From NCBI GenBank assembly GCA_021800035.1, contig JAJYZJ010000004.1, forward strand, positions 1-64,000: a DNA stretch of 64,000 bases, in the 5' to 3' direction. This document shows positions 19,591 to 29,233 of the stretch, piece after piece. The position numbers were made by a program, and so were the translations under genes. The stretch comes from an archaeon. Lineage in GTDB: Archaea > Thermoproteota > Thermoprotei_A > Marsarchaeales > Marsarchaeaceae. Each line of letters begins with the position of its first letter. Positions within the stretch are counted from its first letter, which is position 1. The notes under the pieces were generated by a model, which was given only the letters and a program-made list of their open reading frames with translations, ran no database searches and was not told the origin of the DNA.

Positions 19591-21635
19591 TCTCCGTAAA
19601 ACCTCAGCGCGGTATCGGGTGGCCTAAGCTTGTTCCACTCTCTTTCGAAGCTCTCGAATGGAGTGCCTCTTTTTCTCCTTTCCAGTCTTTCGATTTTTCT
19701 GCGCTCTTCAGTTGCCTTTCCATCAATATGGAGACCATCTTGTTCAAACACAACCATGTACACGTTTTCGGCTGCCCATTTCGACACTCTCCCAGTTTCG
19801 ACATCTCTAAGCACCAAATTCGGGTCTCTCTCGATCGGATCCCCGTATCCTCCGCCTCCACCGCTACACTGAGCCACTAGCCCTCCCTTGCGTATAGCTC
19901 TGGTTGGTGTCGAATTGGGTTGTATTCTGATACCCGCATCTTGTCTGATTAGCCTCACTAGTGACGTATCCGACGTCGGAACCTTGCTGTCGGTGGAATA
20001 GAGCGAGCTCGCGTCGTCTACGGTTACAACTGGTCTAGTCCCCGCGGGGTAGCCCCCGAAAACTCCATGGGCCACAGGAAACCTTTGGCCAACTCCAATG
20101 GTCGTAAGGGATATCGTTTCCGAGTTATGTATCATGTAACCAAACGAAACGCCTGTGCCTCCCCTATACTTACCAGGCCCCCCTCCATCGGGAGTAAAAC
20201 TTCTCCATACTGTGAGCACGGGGTAGGCCGATTCGTCCTGTTCGCAGTCGGCGGCCTCTGCGTAACCGCAGTACCAGAATCCAGCAGAGTCTACTCCGTC
20301 TCTGCTAAATCTCGCGCCTCCACCTCTCGAATTCCCTATTGCGATAAGGTGAGTGGTCACCTCTTTCCCCCACTGGTTTTTTCCGGAAACCCCTAGCGCC
20401 CTCAAGCCTCCATTGAGGGGTAGTGCCAAGTACTCTTCCTTCCTGTATTCAGACACGTTATAGAGAGCCTTGATAAACAGAATTTGTAGCGCGCTTATGA
20501 CCACTGGCAGAAGATATACAACATGGGAGACAGCCGCATCTTGTTTGGCATTCAGACATGAGCCAGGTGTAGTCTTGAACTCGAATGGCACAAGACAACC
20601 TGAGCTCGCCGGTACATCACTCAGCAGGTACTGAAATACCAAGCTTGCGAATACTGCTTCGACCGTGTGCTCGAACGAGTTGTAAGGGCCTGGGGTCTGT
20701 GGAGACGCGTGCGTTAGGTCGAACACCATCCTGTCCTTCTTCTTCGTAAGTGAGATGGGTAGTCTCAGGAGGCCCTCCCCAAACCCAACTGTGTCGAGAA
20801 AGGCAACGTGTCTGTAAGTTCCGTCGGGAATCTTGCTTATTCGCTCCTTGACAGACTCCGCAGTATCGATAATCATCTTTCTCAGAGTACCCAAGACAAA
20901 CTCCGCCCCCTTTTTTTCGACAATTTCAAGAATTCTCTTCCTCAGGGTGAGGCAGGCTGCCACTCTAGCAGCTAGGTCATTCGTCATCATCAGTGGATAT
21001 CTAACGTTGTTTTCGAACAATTCAATTATGTCGCTCTTTAACTTGAACTGTTCGCCAATTTTGATTGGGGGGACCTTCAGACCCTCATCATATCTCGACC
21101 TTGCGGTGCTCGGCATCCCACCCGGCTCGGTTGCACCAGTTTCCGGTTCATGTGACGCAGAAGCTACCCACGCTATAATTCGTCCAGCCCAGTAAATAGG
21201 CATGAAAGTTATCATGTCAGGATTATGAATGCCTCCGTAGACTGCTTCGTTGCAGAAAAATATGTCCCCATCCTTTACTCCTACCATTGGATCGTCAAGA
21301 TAGTGTTTGAGCACGAATTTTATGGGAATTATTCCGGTTACGACATGAAGGTAGGTCCCTACTTCTGCAATTGACAGGTCTCCGTTAGCTGTGTATACTC
21401 CGTGCGCGGTATCGCCCGCCCGAATGAGCGTAGAAATGCCCAGCTTTTGAAGCACTTCCCTCGACTCTCTGCACGCCAATTCTACTCTCATAGTATAGAT
21501 TGAATAATCAACCCGGTCGAGCTTTGACATCGCGGCCAATTCTTCGGCGGTCGGAGGTTCAGGCTTGAACCGACCTTCTTTTACCAGTTCCAAGTCAACC
21601 GGCAAGCTGGTCACCTCACTTCCTCGATGATGCAA
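19566..21635 (-). CDS. HyuB-type subunit (hydantoinase B; acetone/acetophenone carboxylase-like)
   Basis: DGDIFFCNEAVYGGIHNPDMITFMPIYWAGRIIAWVASASHEPETGATEPGGMP; GGGPGKYRGGTG; GGGGYGDPIERDP. Confidence 0.95.
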   Translation of the reverse strand: MHHRGSEVTSLPVDLELVKEGRFKPEPPTAEELAAMSKLDRVDYSIYTMRVELACRESREVLQKLGISTLIRAGDTAHGVYTANGDLSIAEVGTYLHVVTGIIPIKFVLKHYLDDPMVGVKDGDIFFCNEAVYGGIHNPDMITFMPIYWAGRIIAWVASASHEPETGATEPGGMPSTARSRYDEGLKVPPIKIGEQFKLKSDIIELFENNVRYPLMMTNDLAARVAACLTLRKRILEIVEKKGAEFVLGTLRKMIIDTAESVKERISKIPDGTYRHVAFLDTVGFGEGLLRLPISLTKKKDRMVFDLTHASPQTPGPYNSFEHTVEAVFASLVFQYLLSDVPASSGCLVPFEFKTTPGSCLNAKQDAAVSHVVYLLPVVISALQILFIKALYNVSEYRKEEYLALPLNGGLRALGVSGKNQWGKEVTTHLIAIGNSRGGGARFSRDGVDSAGFWYCGYAEAADCEQDESAYPVLTVWRSFTPDGGGPGKYRGGTGVSFGYMIHNSETISLTTIGVGQRFPVAHGVFGGYPAGTRPVVTVDDASSLYSTDSKVPTSDTSLVRLIRQDAGIRIQPNSTPTRAIRKGGLVAQCSGGGGGYGDPIERDPNLVLRDVETGRVSKWAAENVYMVVFEQDGLHIDGKATEERRKIERLERRKRGTPFESFEREWNKLRPPDTALRFYGEWPVPFPV

Positions 21636-23749
21636 TTGTCAAACCTGTCAACCGAGACCCGTCCTCCTTCCGGAACCACTATCGTGGTATCTTCGCCTTC
21701 GACAATGGCTGGCCCATCAATGGAATTTCCCGGCTCCAACTTGTTCAGGTCGAATATTGGAGTCAGAACAAATCCTGGTTTTGGCCAAAACACTTCCCGC
21801 CTGCCCTTTACTGCTTTGGACGCGTCCGACGACCTAAGTTCATGGCTCTGGAGGGGCATACCTGGTTCAACCGGAGCCTGAGCAAGTAGACGGATGCTCT
21901 CTATTCTGATTATGGCATGAGGAAATGTAATGCCCGCACTTTTTAACAGCTGAGATTTGAACTTCTGTATAATTGCAACTATGTCAGAGGGAGTATTTAC
22001 ACGTGAAACTGGAGAAGGAATTCTCTCAACCATGAGCTGAGTCTCGTATCGCATTTCCAGTTCAAGGGAAGTCACCATTCCGCGCGCATCCAGCCCTTCG
22101 GATGCAATATCCCTGGACGCAATCTCGTGCATCGAATTGACAGTGGCATTGAAAGTATCCGCGCAGGCGCGGTACGATAGCTCCGAATCTTCCTCCGGCG
22201 CTGATAGGGTGATGCCCACACTTCTTTCGTAGATGTGGCGCACATCCAGAAAGGAGGCTCCCAAAGCGTCGAACACTGCGCCAAATCTGAAGCAGTATAT
22301 CGTTCGAGCTCTCACTTGTTTGTTCACTCCGAAACAGTGAACCGGTCCGGCACCGCCGAACGAAAACATCGCAAACTCTCGCGGGTCGTAACCCTTGAGT
22401 GATATGTCCGTCGCGATTTCTGCTCCCATCTTTTCGTCAATCACAGTTTTCACTGCCGATGCCGCCTCCTCAACACTCGCTCCCAGTTTGTCCGCCACCT
22501 TCTCCTTGAAGACTCGGCGAGCCTTGTCTTTGTTCAGCCTGATACGTCCCCCGAGAAAGAATTTATCGTTCAGGTAACCGAGCAGAAGGTCAGCGTCAGT
22601 CACCGTTGGCTCTCTGCCCCCTAGGTCGTAGCAAACAGGTCCTGGATTGGAGCTTGCGCTCGCGGGGCCGACTTCGAGCCTGCCCCCCATTCCTTCATTG
22701 AACCAGGCGATTGAGCCTCCCCCAGCGCCGATTGACTTGTTTTCGATATAAGTTGAATTCACGGCCCACCTGTCAATCACTGGGTTCGACTCGTAATTGC
22801 CGAGCATGCCCTCTGAAATCACGCCCATGTTGAACGTTGTGCCGCCCATTTCTGCGGTAACTATATTCTTCAGGCCGTACAACCTGCCTATTTCCAAGCT
22901 CCCTACCATCCCCGCCACTGGTCCACCGTTGTATGTATCTGTCACCTTGGTCCGGGATAATTTCGCGGTACCTCCCGTATTGTGCACCAACATGAGTGGC
23001 TTCCTGTATCCCATCGACCTTATTTGGGCGCCCAGTTCATTCAGCTGTTCTCCCATCTGCATGTGCAAATAGGCATTCAAAATTGTGAGCATCGTACGGG
23101 GATACTCGAGCCACTTCGGCTGCACCTCACTAGACAGGAATACCGGCACACTTCCCAGATATGCCTCTGGCAGCTCTTCTTCTATCACCTTCGCAACGTA
23201 TTTCTCGTTCGATGGATTCATGAACGACCAGAGGAACGAAATTACGATCCCCCTTGTACCTCTCGTAATTAGCTTACGCAATGCCTCGACCACTTCTGTC
23301 CTTGAGGGTCTAGCAAGAACGTTTCCCATCGAATCTGTCCTCTCCTTTATACCAATTATTGCATCCTCGGAGATCAAGGGGAGGGGGTTGGAAGCAGCCC
23401 CGGTCTTACGCTGGAGGTGCCGCGGCAGTCCGTCCCCCCACTGCCTCGATCTACCTATGAGTATGACGTCTTCTAGACCCGCCGTGGTAAGCAGACCCAG
23501 ACGGGCGCCCTTACGCTGTATCAGATCGTTTAAAGCTAGAGTGGTTGAGTATCGAATAATGCCAGTCTCCTCGAACAGAGTCTGCGCTCCGATTTGGAAT
23601 TGCTTCGAGGCTTCGAGAATCGCATTGACCGCTCCAAGAGATAGGTTGTAAGGCGTTGTGGCGACTTTTCCCCACTTGACTAGGCCGCCTCGGCTTACAA
23701 CCGCTTCCGTAAAGGTACCGCCGATATCTATATCTATGGTTGTCGTCAA
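21611..23749 (-). CDS. HyuA-type ATP-dependent subunit, second copy
   Basis: TIDIDIGGTFTEAVV, YSTTLALNDLIQRKGARLGLLTTAG, TAEMGGTTFNMGVISEG, FSFGGAGPVHCFG. Confidence 0.94.
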   Translation of the reverse strand: MTTTIDIDIGGTFTEAVVSRGGLVKWGKVATTPYNLSLGAVNAILEASKQFQIGAQTLFEETGIIRYSTTLALNDLIQRKGARLGLLTTAGLEDVILIGRSRQWGDGLPRHLQRKTGAASNPLPLISEDAIIGIKERTDSMGNVLARPSRTEVVEALRKLITRGTRGIVISFLWSFMNPSNEKYVAKVIEEELPEAYLGSVPVFLSSEVQPKWLEYPRTMLTILNAYLHMQMGEQLNELGAQIRSMGYRKPLMLVHNTGGTAKLSRTKVTDTYNGGPVAGMVGSLEIGRLYGLKNIVTAEMGGTTFNMGVISEGMLGNYESNPVIDRWAVNSTYIENKSIGAGGGSIAWFNEGMGGRLEVGPASASSNPGPVCYDLGGREPTVTDADLLLGYLNDKFFLGGRIRLNKDKARRVFKEKVADKLGASVEEAASAVKTVIDEKMGAEIATDISLKGYDPREFAMFSFGGAGPVHCFGVNKQVRARTIYCFRFGAVFDALGASFLDVRHIYERSVGITLSAPEEDSELSYRACADTFNATVNSMHEIASRDIASEGLDARGMVTSLELEMRYETQLMVERIPSPVSRVNTPSDIVAIIQKFKSQLLKSAGITFPHAIIRIESIRLLAQAPVEPGMPLQSHELRSSDASKAVKGRREVFWPKPGFVLTPIFDLNKLEPGNSIDGPAIVEGEDTTIVVPEGGRVSVDRFDNCIIEEVR

Positions 23750-24010
23750 TGGTCAACTGCCCTACCTACAAGCGCTTTCTCGTGAGTCGTCCGATTTTCT
23801 GGCACTGGGCGGGTCATTTGCGCGACATCCCAGATGGCGGCGTCGAATGAGTCCCCTTGCGAGTAATGCTTGCCAGTATACTGGGTGAGGGCCGCCACTT
23901 TCGTTCCTCCGAAAGGCTCCAAGGGCGAAGTTGGCTCTTGTAAATATGCTGATGAAAGTTCAAATCAACCGCCTTTGCCGATGGCTACAGAGAGGCACCA
24001 ACTCAAAGAG

Positions 24011-24376
24011 TCATCTCTGGCTGGCATCCGCCGAGGTCAGGGGTTGGCTGAAACCATGCTTCGACTTCAGGTCATCGATGTCAATCTGCAGATCGTGCGT
24101 AATAGGGTGGCCCGGAGGAAGCGCCTCGCACTCGAGCATAATGCCGCAGCTAGGACAATAATACTCAAGAATCTTGCACCAATTCGGGTCGGGTGCAAAG
24201 GTAAGGTCTGCAGCGGTAACTTGCGGGTAAACTTCCCTTGGGTCCCTAGGATAGACGAGACACCCTTTCTTGTAGTTCTCACGAGCCGGTCCCAGATTCC
24301 ATCCGCACCTATTGCACACCCACGACTCGTCATCGAATTCAATATCTAGATATTCGGTGATCTTGACTCTGTTCAA
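24011..24376 (-). CDS. Acetone carboxylase gamma / acetophenone carboxylase ApcB-like zinc protein
   Basis: WVCNRCGWNLGPARENYKKGCLVYPRDPREVYP...FAPDPNWCKILEYYCPSCGIMLECEALPPGHPITHDLQIDIDDLKSK. Confidence 0.87.
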   Translation of the reverse strand: MNRVKITEYLDIEFDDESWVCNRCGWNLGPARENYKKGCLVYPRDPREVYPQVTAADLTFAPDPNWCKILEYYCPSCGIMLECEALPPGHPITHDLQIDIDDLKSKHGFSQPLTSADASQR

Positions 24377-24475
24377 TTATACCATCACTTAAAACGAGCC
24401 TGCCATTCCCGGTTTATCAGGTTGGCGCGAAGCTCCGAGCAGCACTTCCCCCAACTGGGCCGAAGATCTGTTCGT

Positions 24476-25141
24476 TCAGTAACTCGCACTGTGCGAATCA
24501 TCACAGGAAATGACTCTGAAGGGTGCTCCCGTTTTCCGGGCCACGTCCTCTACCGACAACCCTGGGCTCAAATCTCTCAGTACGAGACCTTGCGCAGTGA
24601 CATCGAAGACGGCCAATTCAGTGTATATTCTTGACACGGCTCTTTTTGCGGTCAACGGAAAGGTGCACTCTTTGACAATCTTTGGATTGCCATCTTTTGT
24701 GGTCTGGGTCATCATCACCCAAAGTCTTTTCGCGCCTACTGCAAGGTCGGCTGCCCCCCCGACTCCACCTATCTTCTGACTCGGCATTTTCCAGTTCGCG
24801 AGGTCTCCATACTGTGATACTTGGTAGGCGCCTACAACCGCTAGATCAAGGTGCTTTCCCCGGACGATAGTGAATGACACTGAACTATCGAAAAAGCAGC
24901 CTCCGCGATTTACGGTCGCGAATTGTTTCCCGGCATTTACTATGTCCGGGTCTTCTTGCCCAGGCGCTGGCGAGGGACCCAATCCCAAGATTCCGTTTTC
25001 ACTGTGGAACATCACTTCTAAGTCTGCTCTTATATGATTTAGGACGCTTAGCGGACTGCCGACACCCAAATTTACGTACCATCCGTCTTCGAGGTCTCGG
25101 GCTACTCGTTCTGCAATCTGGTCCTCGGTAAGTATTGGCAT
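24476..25141 (-). CDS. 3-oxoacid CoA-transferase subunit B
   Basis: YVNLGVGSPLSVLNHIRADLEVMFHSENGILGLGPSPAPGQEDPDIVNAGKQFATVNRGGCFFDSSVSFTIVRGKHLDLAVVGAYQVSQYGDLANW; retains the SENG catalytic motif. Confidence 0.95.
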   Translation of the reverse strand: MPILTEDQIAERVARDLEDGWYVNLGVGSPLSVLNHIRADLEVMFHSENGILGLGPSPAPGQEDPDIVNAGKQFATVNRGGCFFDSSVSFTIVRGKHLDLAVVGAYQVSQYGDLANWKMPSQKIGGVGGAADLAVGAKRLWVMMTQTTKDGNPKIVKECTFPLTAKRAVSRIYTELAVFDVTAQGLVLRDLSPGLSVEDVARKTGAPFRVISCDDSHSASY

Positions 25142-25148
25142 TTATCAT

Positions 25149-25805
25149 TCACCTCGGTTCCTCGGACATTTCAATGACTCTGTCTACAAAGATTCCAGGG
25201 GTATGCACTACTTCTGGGGGAATACCTTCCTGCTCAATCCTTTCACATTGCGCTATTGTTATACTGCCTGCACTAGCCATAATCTGATTGAAATTCCGGG
25301 CAGTCCCTTTATAGACTAGGTTTCCCCAATGATCGGCTCTCTGGCATTTGATGAGTGCGAAGTCAGCGGTGAGGGCGCTCTCTACAAGGTAATCTCGACC
25401 GTGTACTGAGATTGTGATCTTTCCCTCTGAAAAGTAGGTGCCCACTCCTGTGGGCGTAAGAATTCCTCCGAGTCCAGCTCCACCGGCTCTGATTCTTTCT
25501 ACTAGCGTGCCCTGCGGAACTAGCTCTAGGTCAACCTCGCCCTCTTCTAGCAGCTGTTTGACTCTATCGGAACCCGGCACGGTGGGATAGGAGCAGATGA
25601 GTTTACGGACCTGACCGCGCAGAATCAGCATTCCTAACCCAGCTTTATCTCTTCCAGCATTATTGGAAATCACAGTGAGACCCTTTACTCCCTTCTCCGA
25701 CACTGCTTCCACCAGTTTGTTCGGAGTCCCAGCTTCTCCAAACCCCCCGATTAGCAGGCTTGAACCGTCCTTTATACCGCTAACAGCTTCAGAAACTGAA
25801 CCCAC
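25149..25805 (-). CDS. 3-oxoacid CoA-transferase subunit A
   Basis: IKDGSSLLIGGFGEAGTPNKLVEAV, LVPQGTLVERIRAGGAGLGGILTPTGVGT. Confidence 0.95.
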   Translation of the reverse strand: MGSVSEAVSGIKDGSSLLIGGFGEAGTPNKLVEAVSEKGVKGLTVISNNAGRDKAGLGMLILRGQVRKLICSYPTVPGSDRVKQLLEEGEVDLELVPQGTLVERIRAGGAGLGGILTPTGVGTYFSEGKITISVHGRDYLVESALTADFALIKCQRADHWGNLVYKGTARNFNQIMASAGSITIAQCERIEQEGIPPEVVHTPGIFVDRVIEMSEEPR

Positions 25806-25813
25806 TACTTTGT

Positions 25814-26707
25814 TTATCGTACACTGGTCTCCTCGGGACTACCATCAAACAGTCGGACAGCGTTATCGTGCAATATTTTCTTCCTGACTTCGTCGCGTAT
25901 CGGCAAGTCCGCAAATTCCTTAAGCCATCGCTCGGGGTTCATCAGAGGAAAATCCGACCCAAACATCACTTTATCTTGCAGGAGCGTGTTTGCGTACTGA
26001 ACGAGTGATTCAGGAAAATATTTGGGCGCCCAGCCGGACAGGTCGATATACACGTTGGATTTGTGTCTCGCTACGGCAAGCATTTCTTCTTGCCAAGGCC
26101 ATGAGGGGTGCGCTCCGATTATCCTAAGTTTTGGAAACTCGGCAGCTACATCATCCAAGTACGGAATCGGTCTTCCAAACTTTAGGCGAATTCCTTGTCC
26201 ACCCGGCGTACCGGCTCCTATTCCGGTCGTGCCTGTATGAAAAATTACAATCAGGTTTAACTCCTGACAAAGTTCGTAGATTGGTGCGAATCTCTTGTCG
26301 TTAGGAAAGAATGCTTGAGAAAGCGGCTGGAATTTTACTCCTCTAAGGCCAAGCTCTGTCGCGCAGCGCCTGATTTCCTTGAGCGCAGCTTTGCCTTTCC
26401 AAGGGTCCACGCTTGCGAATCCGATAAAAACGTCGGGGTAGCTGCGGACCGCCTGAGCCACCTCGTCATTGGAGATTTTCAGTCCTGTCTGCGACTCTTG
26501 GTCCACGTCGAAGATCACTGCGCGGTAGCCAATTCTCCGGTAAAGAGAAGCAATGTCGTCAACTCCCTGCGCTTGCGGGGCCGTCTTGAAGTATGCTTGG
26601 GCGGCTGCGAGCCGGGGATCAGTTACAGTCCTTCGGTCGCCTGTCCTGAGATGGACATGCACATCTATCCCTTTAGAACCAGAGTCCTTGCTATCTGTTC
26701 CTTCCAC
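25814..26707 (-). CDS. Amidohydrolase family 2 metal-dependent hydrolase
   Basis: DVHVHLRTG, FHTGTTGIGAG, GAHPSWPW, FGSDFPLMNP; paralogue of 3582-4433. Confidence 0.9.
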   Translation of the reverse strand: MEGTDSKDSGSKGIDVHVHLRTGDRRTVTDPRLAAAQAYFKTAPQAQGVDDIASLYRRIGYRAVIFDVDQESQTGLKISNDEVAQAVRSYPDVFIGFASVDPWKGKAALKEIRRCATELGLRGVKFQPLSQAFFPNDKRFAPIYELCQELNLIVIFHTGTTGIGAGTPGGQGIRLKFGRPIPYLDDVAAEFPKLRIIGAHPSWPWQEEMLAVARHKSNVYIDLSGWAPKYFPESLVQYANTLLQDKVMFGSDFPLMNPERWLKEFADLPIRDEVRKKILHDNAVRLFDGSPEETSVR

Positions 26708-27220
26708 AGCCGAATCGTTCCGACGTCACAACTATTAATATAGATTTCGCGTAGGCAGATTGCAGCCTGCAGGGGACAAGGCCCGTATCTTTCGAGAGAA
26801 AGCATAAAATATCATAGCTGCCCATGGCCGGCCTGCTAGGGAGTCTTGACGACTTAAAAGGTCGCATAGCGCATCCTCGTCCGCTGCGTACTGCCACTTG
26901 TTAGTCCCATCTTCCTCATCCACTTATTGAAAGCATGGGATTCGGGCCCAATCCTGCACTTATCACCTTTTTATGACACTTACCCGCGAGCTTTTTACAT
27001 ATGTGATGGTACAATTTTTGCAGACTATACTGGTAATAACATATATTATAACTATATACCGAAGACACCCGTGTTGACCCAACACATGGTATGAATGCAG
27101 GACAGCAATTCCGCAATGTCAGATTTGTTCCAGGTTCGCCCCCCCAAGACATGTAACGCCCTGTCGAAGAGCAAACCAGCACCGACACGGACATTTAACA
27201 TCGCACATTACCCAAAAAGA

Positions 27221-27246
27221 ATTAAATAGAAGTTGAGATGCGGAGG
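27221..27246 (+). promoter_or_regulatory. Putative TATA box (attaaata) and Shine-Dalgarno (ggagg) for the binding protein gene
   Basis: attaaata about 23-30 bp before the ATG at 27251, with ggagg immediately upstream of it. Confidence 0.5.
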
Positions 27247-27250
27247 CATT

Positions 27251-29134
27251 ATGTATAACGTAAGAGGTCGGTTTGCCTCGATTCTTTTAGCGGCTATGAT
27301 GGTAGCGGCATTTGTTTTTGTCGCACATTCACCTTTTGTCGGTAGTACTGCGGCCGCATCTTGCCCCTCTAGTTCTACGCTCAAAATCGGAATGTTCGGT
27401 GGGGCCCCCAACTCCTTCAACATGCTGACAGCGCTCCCTCTTTCCGGAACTGGCTCGGCAAATATCATGTTCAACTATCTCTATCCCAACCCTACTTCAG
27501 CAGGTGTGCTAGATTACAACGACTCAGTGATAGATTGGTATAGCACAAATGCCAATTATACAAAGTGGACCTTTAACATCAAGCCTGGTTTGAAATGGTC
27601 GAACGGTCAGCCGGTCACTTCCCAGGACATTTTGAACACGTACAGCCAGTCATTCGCCCTGAACGCGAGTGTTGATTTCGTAAATGCTGGGGCTGAGATT
27701 TCTTCAATCCAGAAACTCAACAGCAGCGCGGTGGTGTTCAATCTTAACAAGAGCGACGCCCACTTTGGCGAGCGCGTGGGGAGCAACATATTCACCACAG
27801 TGATGCCCCAGTCTTTTATCTCTCAGGGTTCCACGTTTGACGGATTTGGAGTGGTCGACGTCGGAACTGGTCCGTACGTCGCAGACGACTACGCGCCAGG
27901 TACTCCCCAGGCAATTTTCCTGAGGAATCCCTACTACCATCCATATCCTCAAGCTTGTGCTCTCCAGATCAACTACTATGAGTCGGATTCTCAGATTCCA
28001 TCATATATCCAGTCAGACTCGATTTCTCTAGGTCCGGTGCCCACTGCAAGTGTGGCCAGCCTTCTGCAGAACCCAAACATCCACATAATCGACCAGAAAG
28101 GAATGATGAGAGATATGCTCTTGTACAATGTGAGCAAATATCCTTACAACATGACCGCGTTCAGACAGGCTTTGGCGTATGGTATCAACCAGACAGCAAT
28201 TGCGGATATAGCTTACAACGGGTATGCGGAACCAGGCTGGGCTTCGCAGGGAGGAGTTCCTGAGACCACTACCGCATGGTACAGTCCGCATCAGACAATC
28301 TATAGTTACAACATGTCGGAGGCCCTGCGCCTTCTGTCCACCATAGGAATCACTAAGAATTCCAGTGGTCATTTAACTTACCCCAATGGGACCGAAATTA
28401 CACTCACCATTTGGTACGATGACACGTTTGGTGGCAATTCGGTTGCAATGGGGATAGCACAGTCAGACTTGCAGGCCTTGGGCTTCAATGTCGTCCTGAA
28501 CGCTGTAGATCTCGGGACTCTGATATCGGATTCTTACGCTAACGCCCACGACATAAACAGTGCAATGATCTACTTCAAGAGTCTTGGCTCGATTCCTGGA
28601 TATGCTTGGACATCGGCTATTCCATCTTACCAGATCGATGCTCCAGTGGCTGCGCCTCCGACTTGGGAGGGCCCTCCAGGATCTGTTGCTCAGGCGGAGT
28701 ACGCGAGCAACCTCTCCGCAGTTGACGCCACCAATAACCCGACTGAGCTTTACCATTTCCTTGCCAACATTCAGGCTTTGAACGCGGCGAACCTGCCCAT
28801 GATTGTCTTGAGCTATAGCGACGTTGTCTGGGCCTACAATTCTCAGGGATGGACACACTGGCCTTCGACACTCATGCTCCTCCCTAATGTGGTAAATCAG
28901 TCTGCGCTTGCCCAGATAACTCCAGTTAGCGCCACGTCGCCTACATCATCTCCAACTACACCCTCAACTTCTCCTACTACGTCATCCCCGTCTAGTTCAA
29001 CTAGCGCACCTGCACAGGTCGTGACTTCGACCACGGCACCCTCCAGCACAAACTACACGCTGATCGTAGCTGTAGCGGTGATAGTCGTAATTGTAATAAT
29101 CGCCGGAGTTATGCTGCTGATGAGGAGGCGTTAG
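27251..29134 (+). CDS. ABC transporter substrate-binding protein, family 5 (peptide/nickel), with C-terminal membrane anchor
   Basis: Signal peptide; KWTFNIKPGLKWSNGQPVTSQDI; FRQALAYGINQTAI; TSPTTPSTSPTTSSPSSS stalk; terminal TM helix followed by MRRR. ATG at 27251 with SD preferred over the listed TTG at 27233. Confidence 0.93.
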   Translation: MYNVRGRFASILLAAMMVAAFVFVAHSPFVGSTAAASCPSSSTLKIGMFGGAPNSFNMLTALPLSGTGSANIMFNYLYPNPTSAGVLDYNDSVIDWYSTNANYTKWTFNIKPGLKWSNGQPVTSQDILNTYSQSFALNASVDFVNAGAEISSIQKLNSSAVVFNLNKSDAHFGERVGSNIFTTVMPQSFISQGSTFDGFGVVDVGTGPYVADDYAPGTPQAIFLRNPYYHPYPQACALQINYYESDSQIPSYIQSDSISLGPVPTASVASLLQNPNIHIIDQKGMMRDMLLYNVSKYPYNMTAFRQALAYGINQTAIADIAYNGYAEPGWASQGGVPETTTAWYSPHQTIYSYNMSEALRLLSTIGITKNSSGHLTYPNGTEITLTIWYDDTFGGNSVAMGIAQSDLQALGFNVVLNAVDLGTLISDSYANAHDINSAMIYFKSLGSIPGYAWTSAIPSYQIDAPVAAPPTWEGPPGSVAQAEYASNLSAVDATNNPTELYHFLANIQALNAANLPMIVLSYSDVVWAYNSQGWTHWPSTLMLLPNVVNQSALAQITPVSATSPTSSPTTPSTSPTTSSPSSSTSAPAQVVTSTTAPSSTNYTLIVAVAVIVVIVIIAGVMLLMRRR

Positions 29135-29233
29135 ATTCCCCAACTATCCAGCTCCAGCTCAGCCGAGCGTGTAAAGTAGCCTAGCGCAGATAGCGGAGAG
29201 CGCTAGGCCGCCCTAGGATCAGAGCAATGGTAT

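Noticed and set aside
23085-23651. 188-aa plus-strand ORF
   Set aside because: Antisense to a clear HyuA gene; no recognisable domain.
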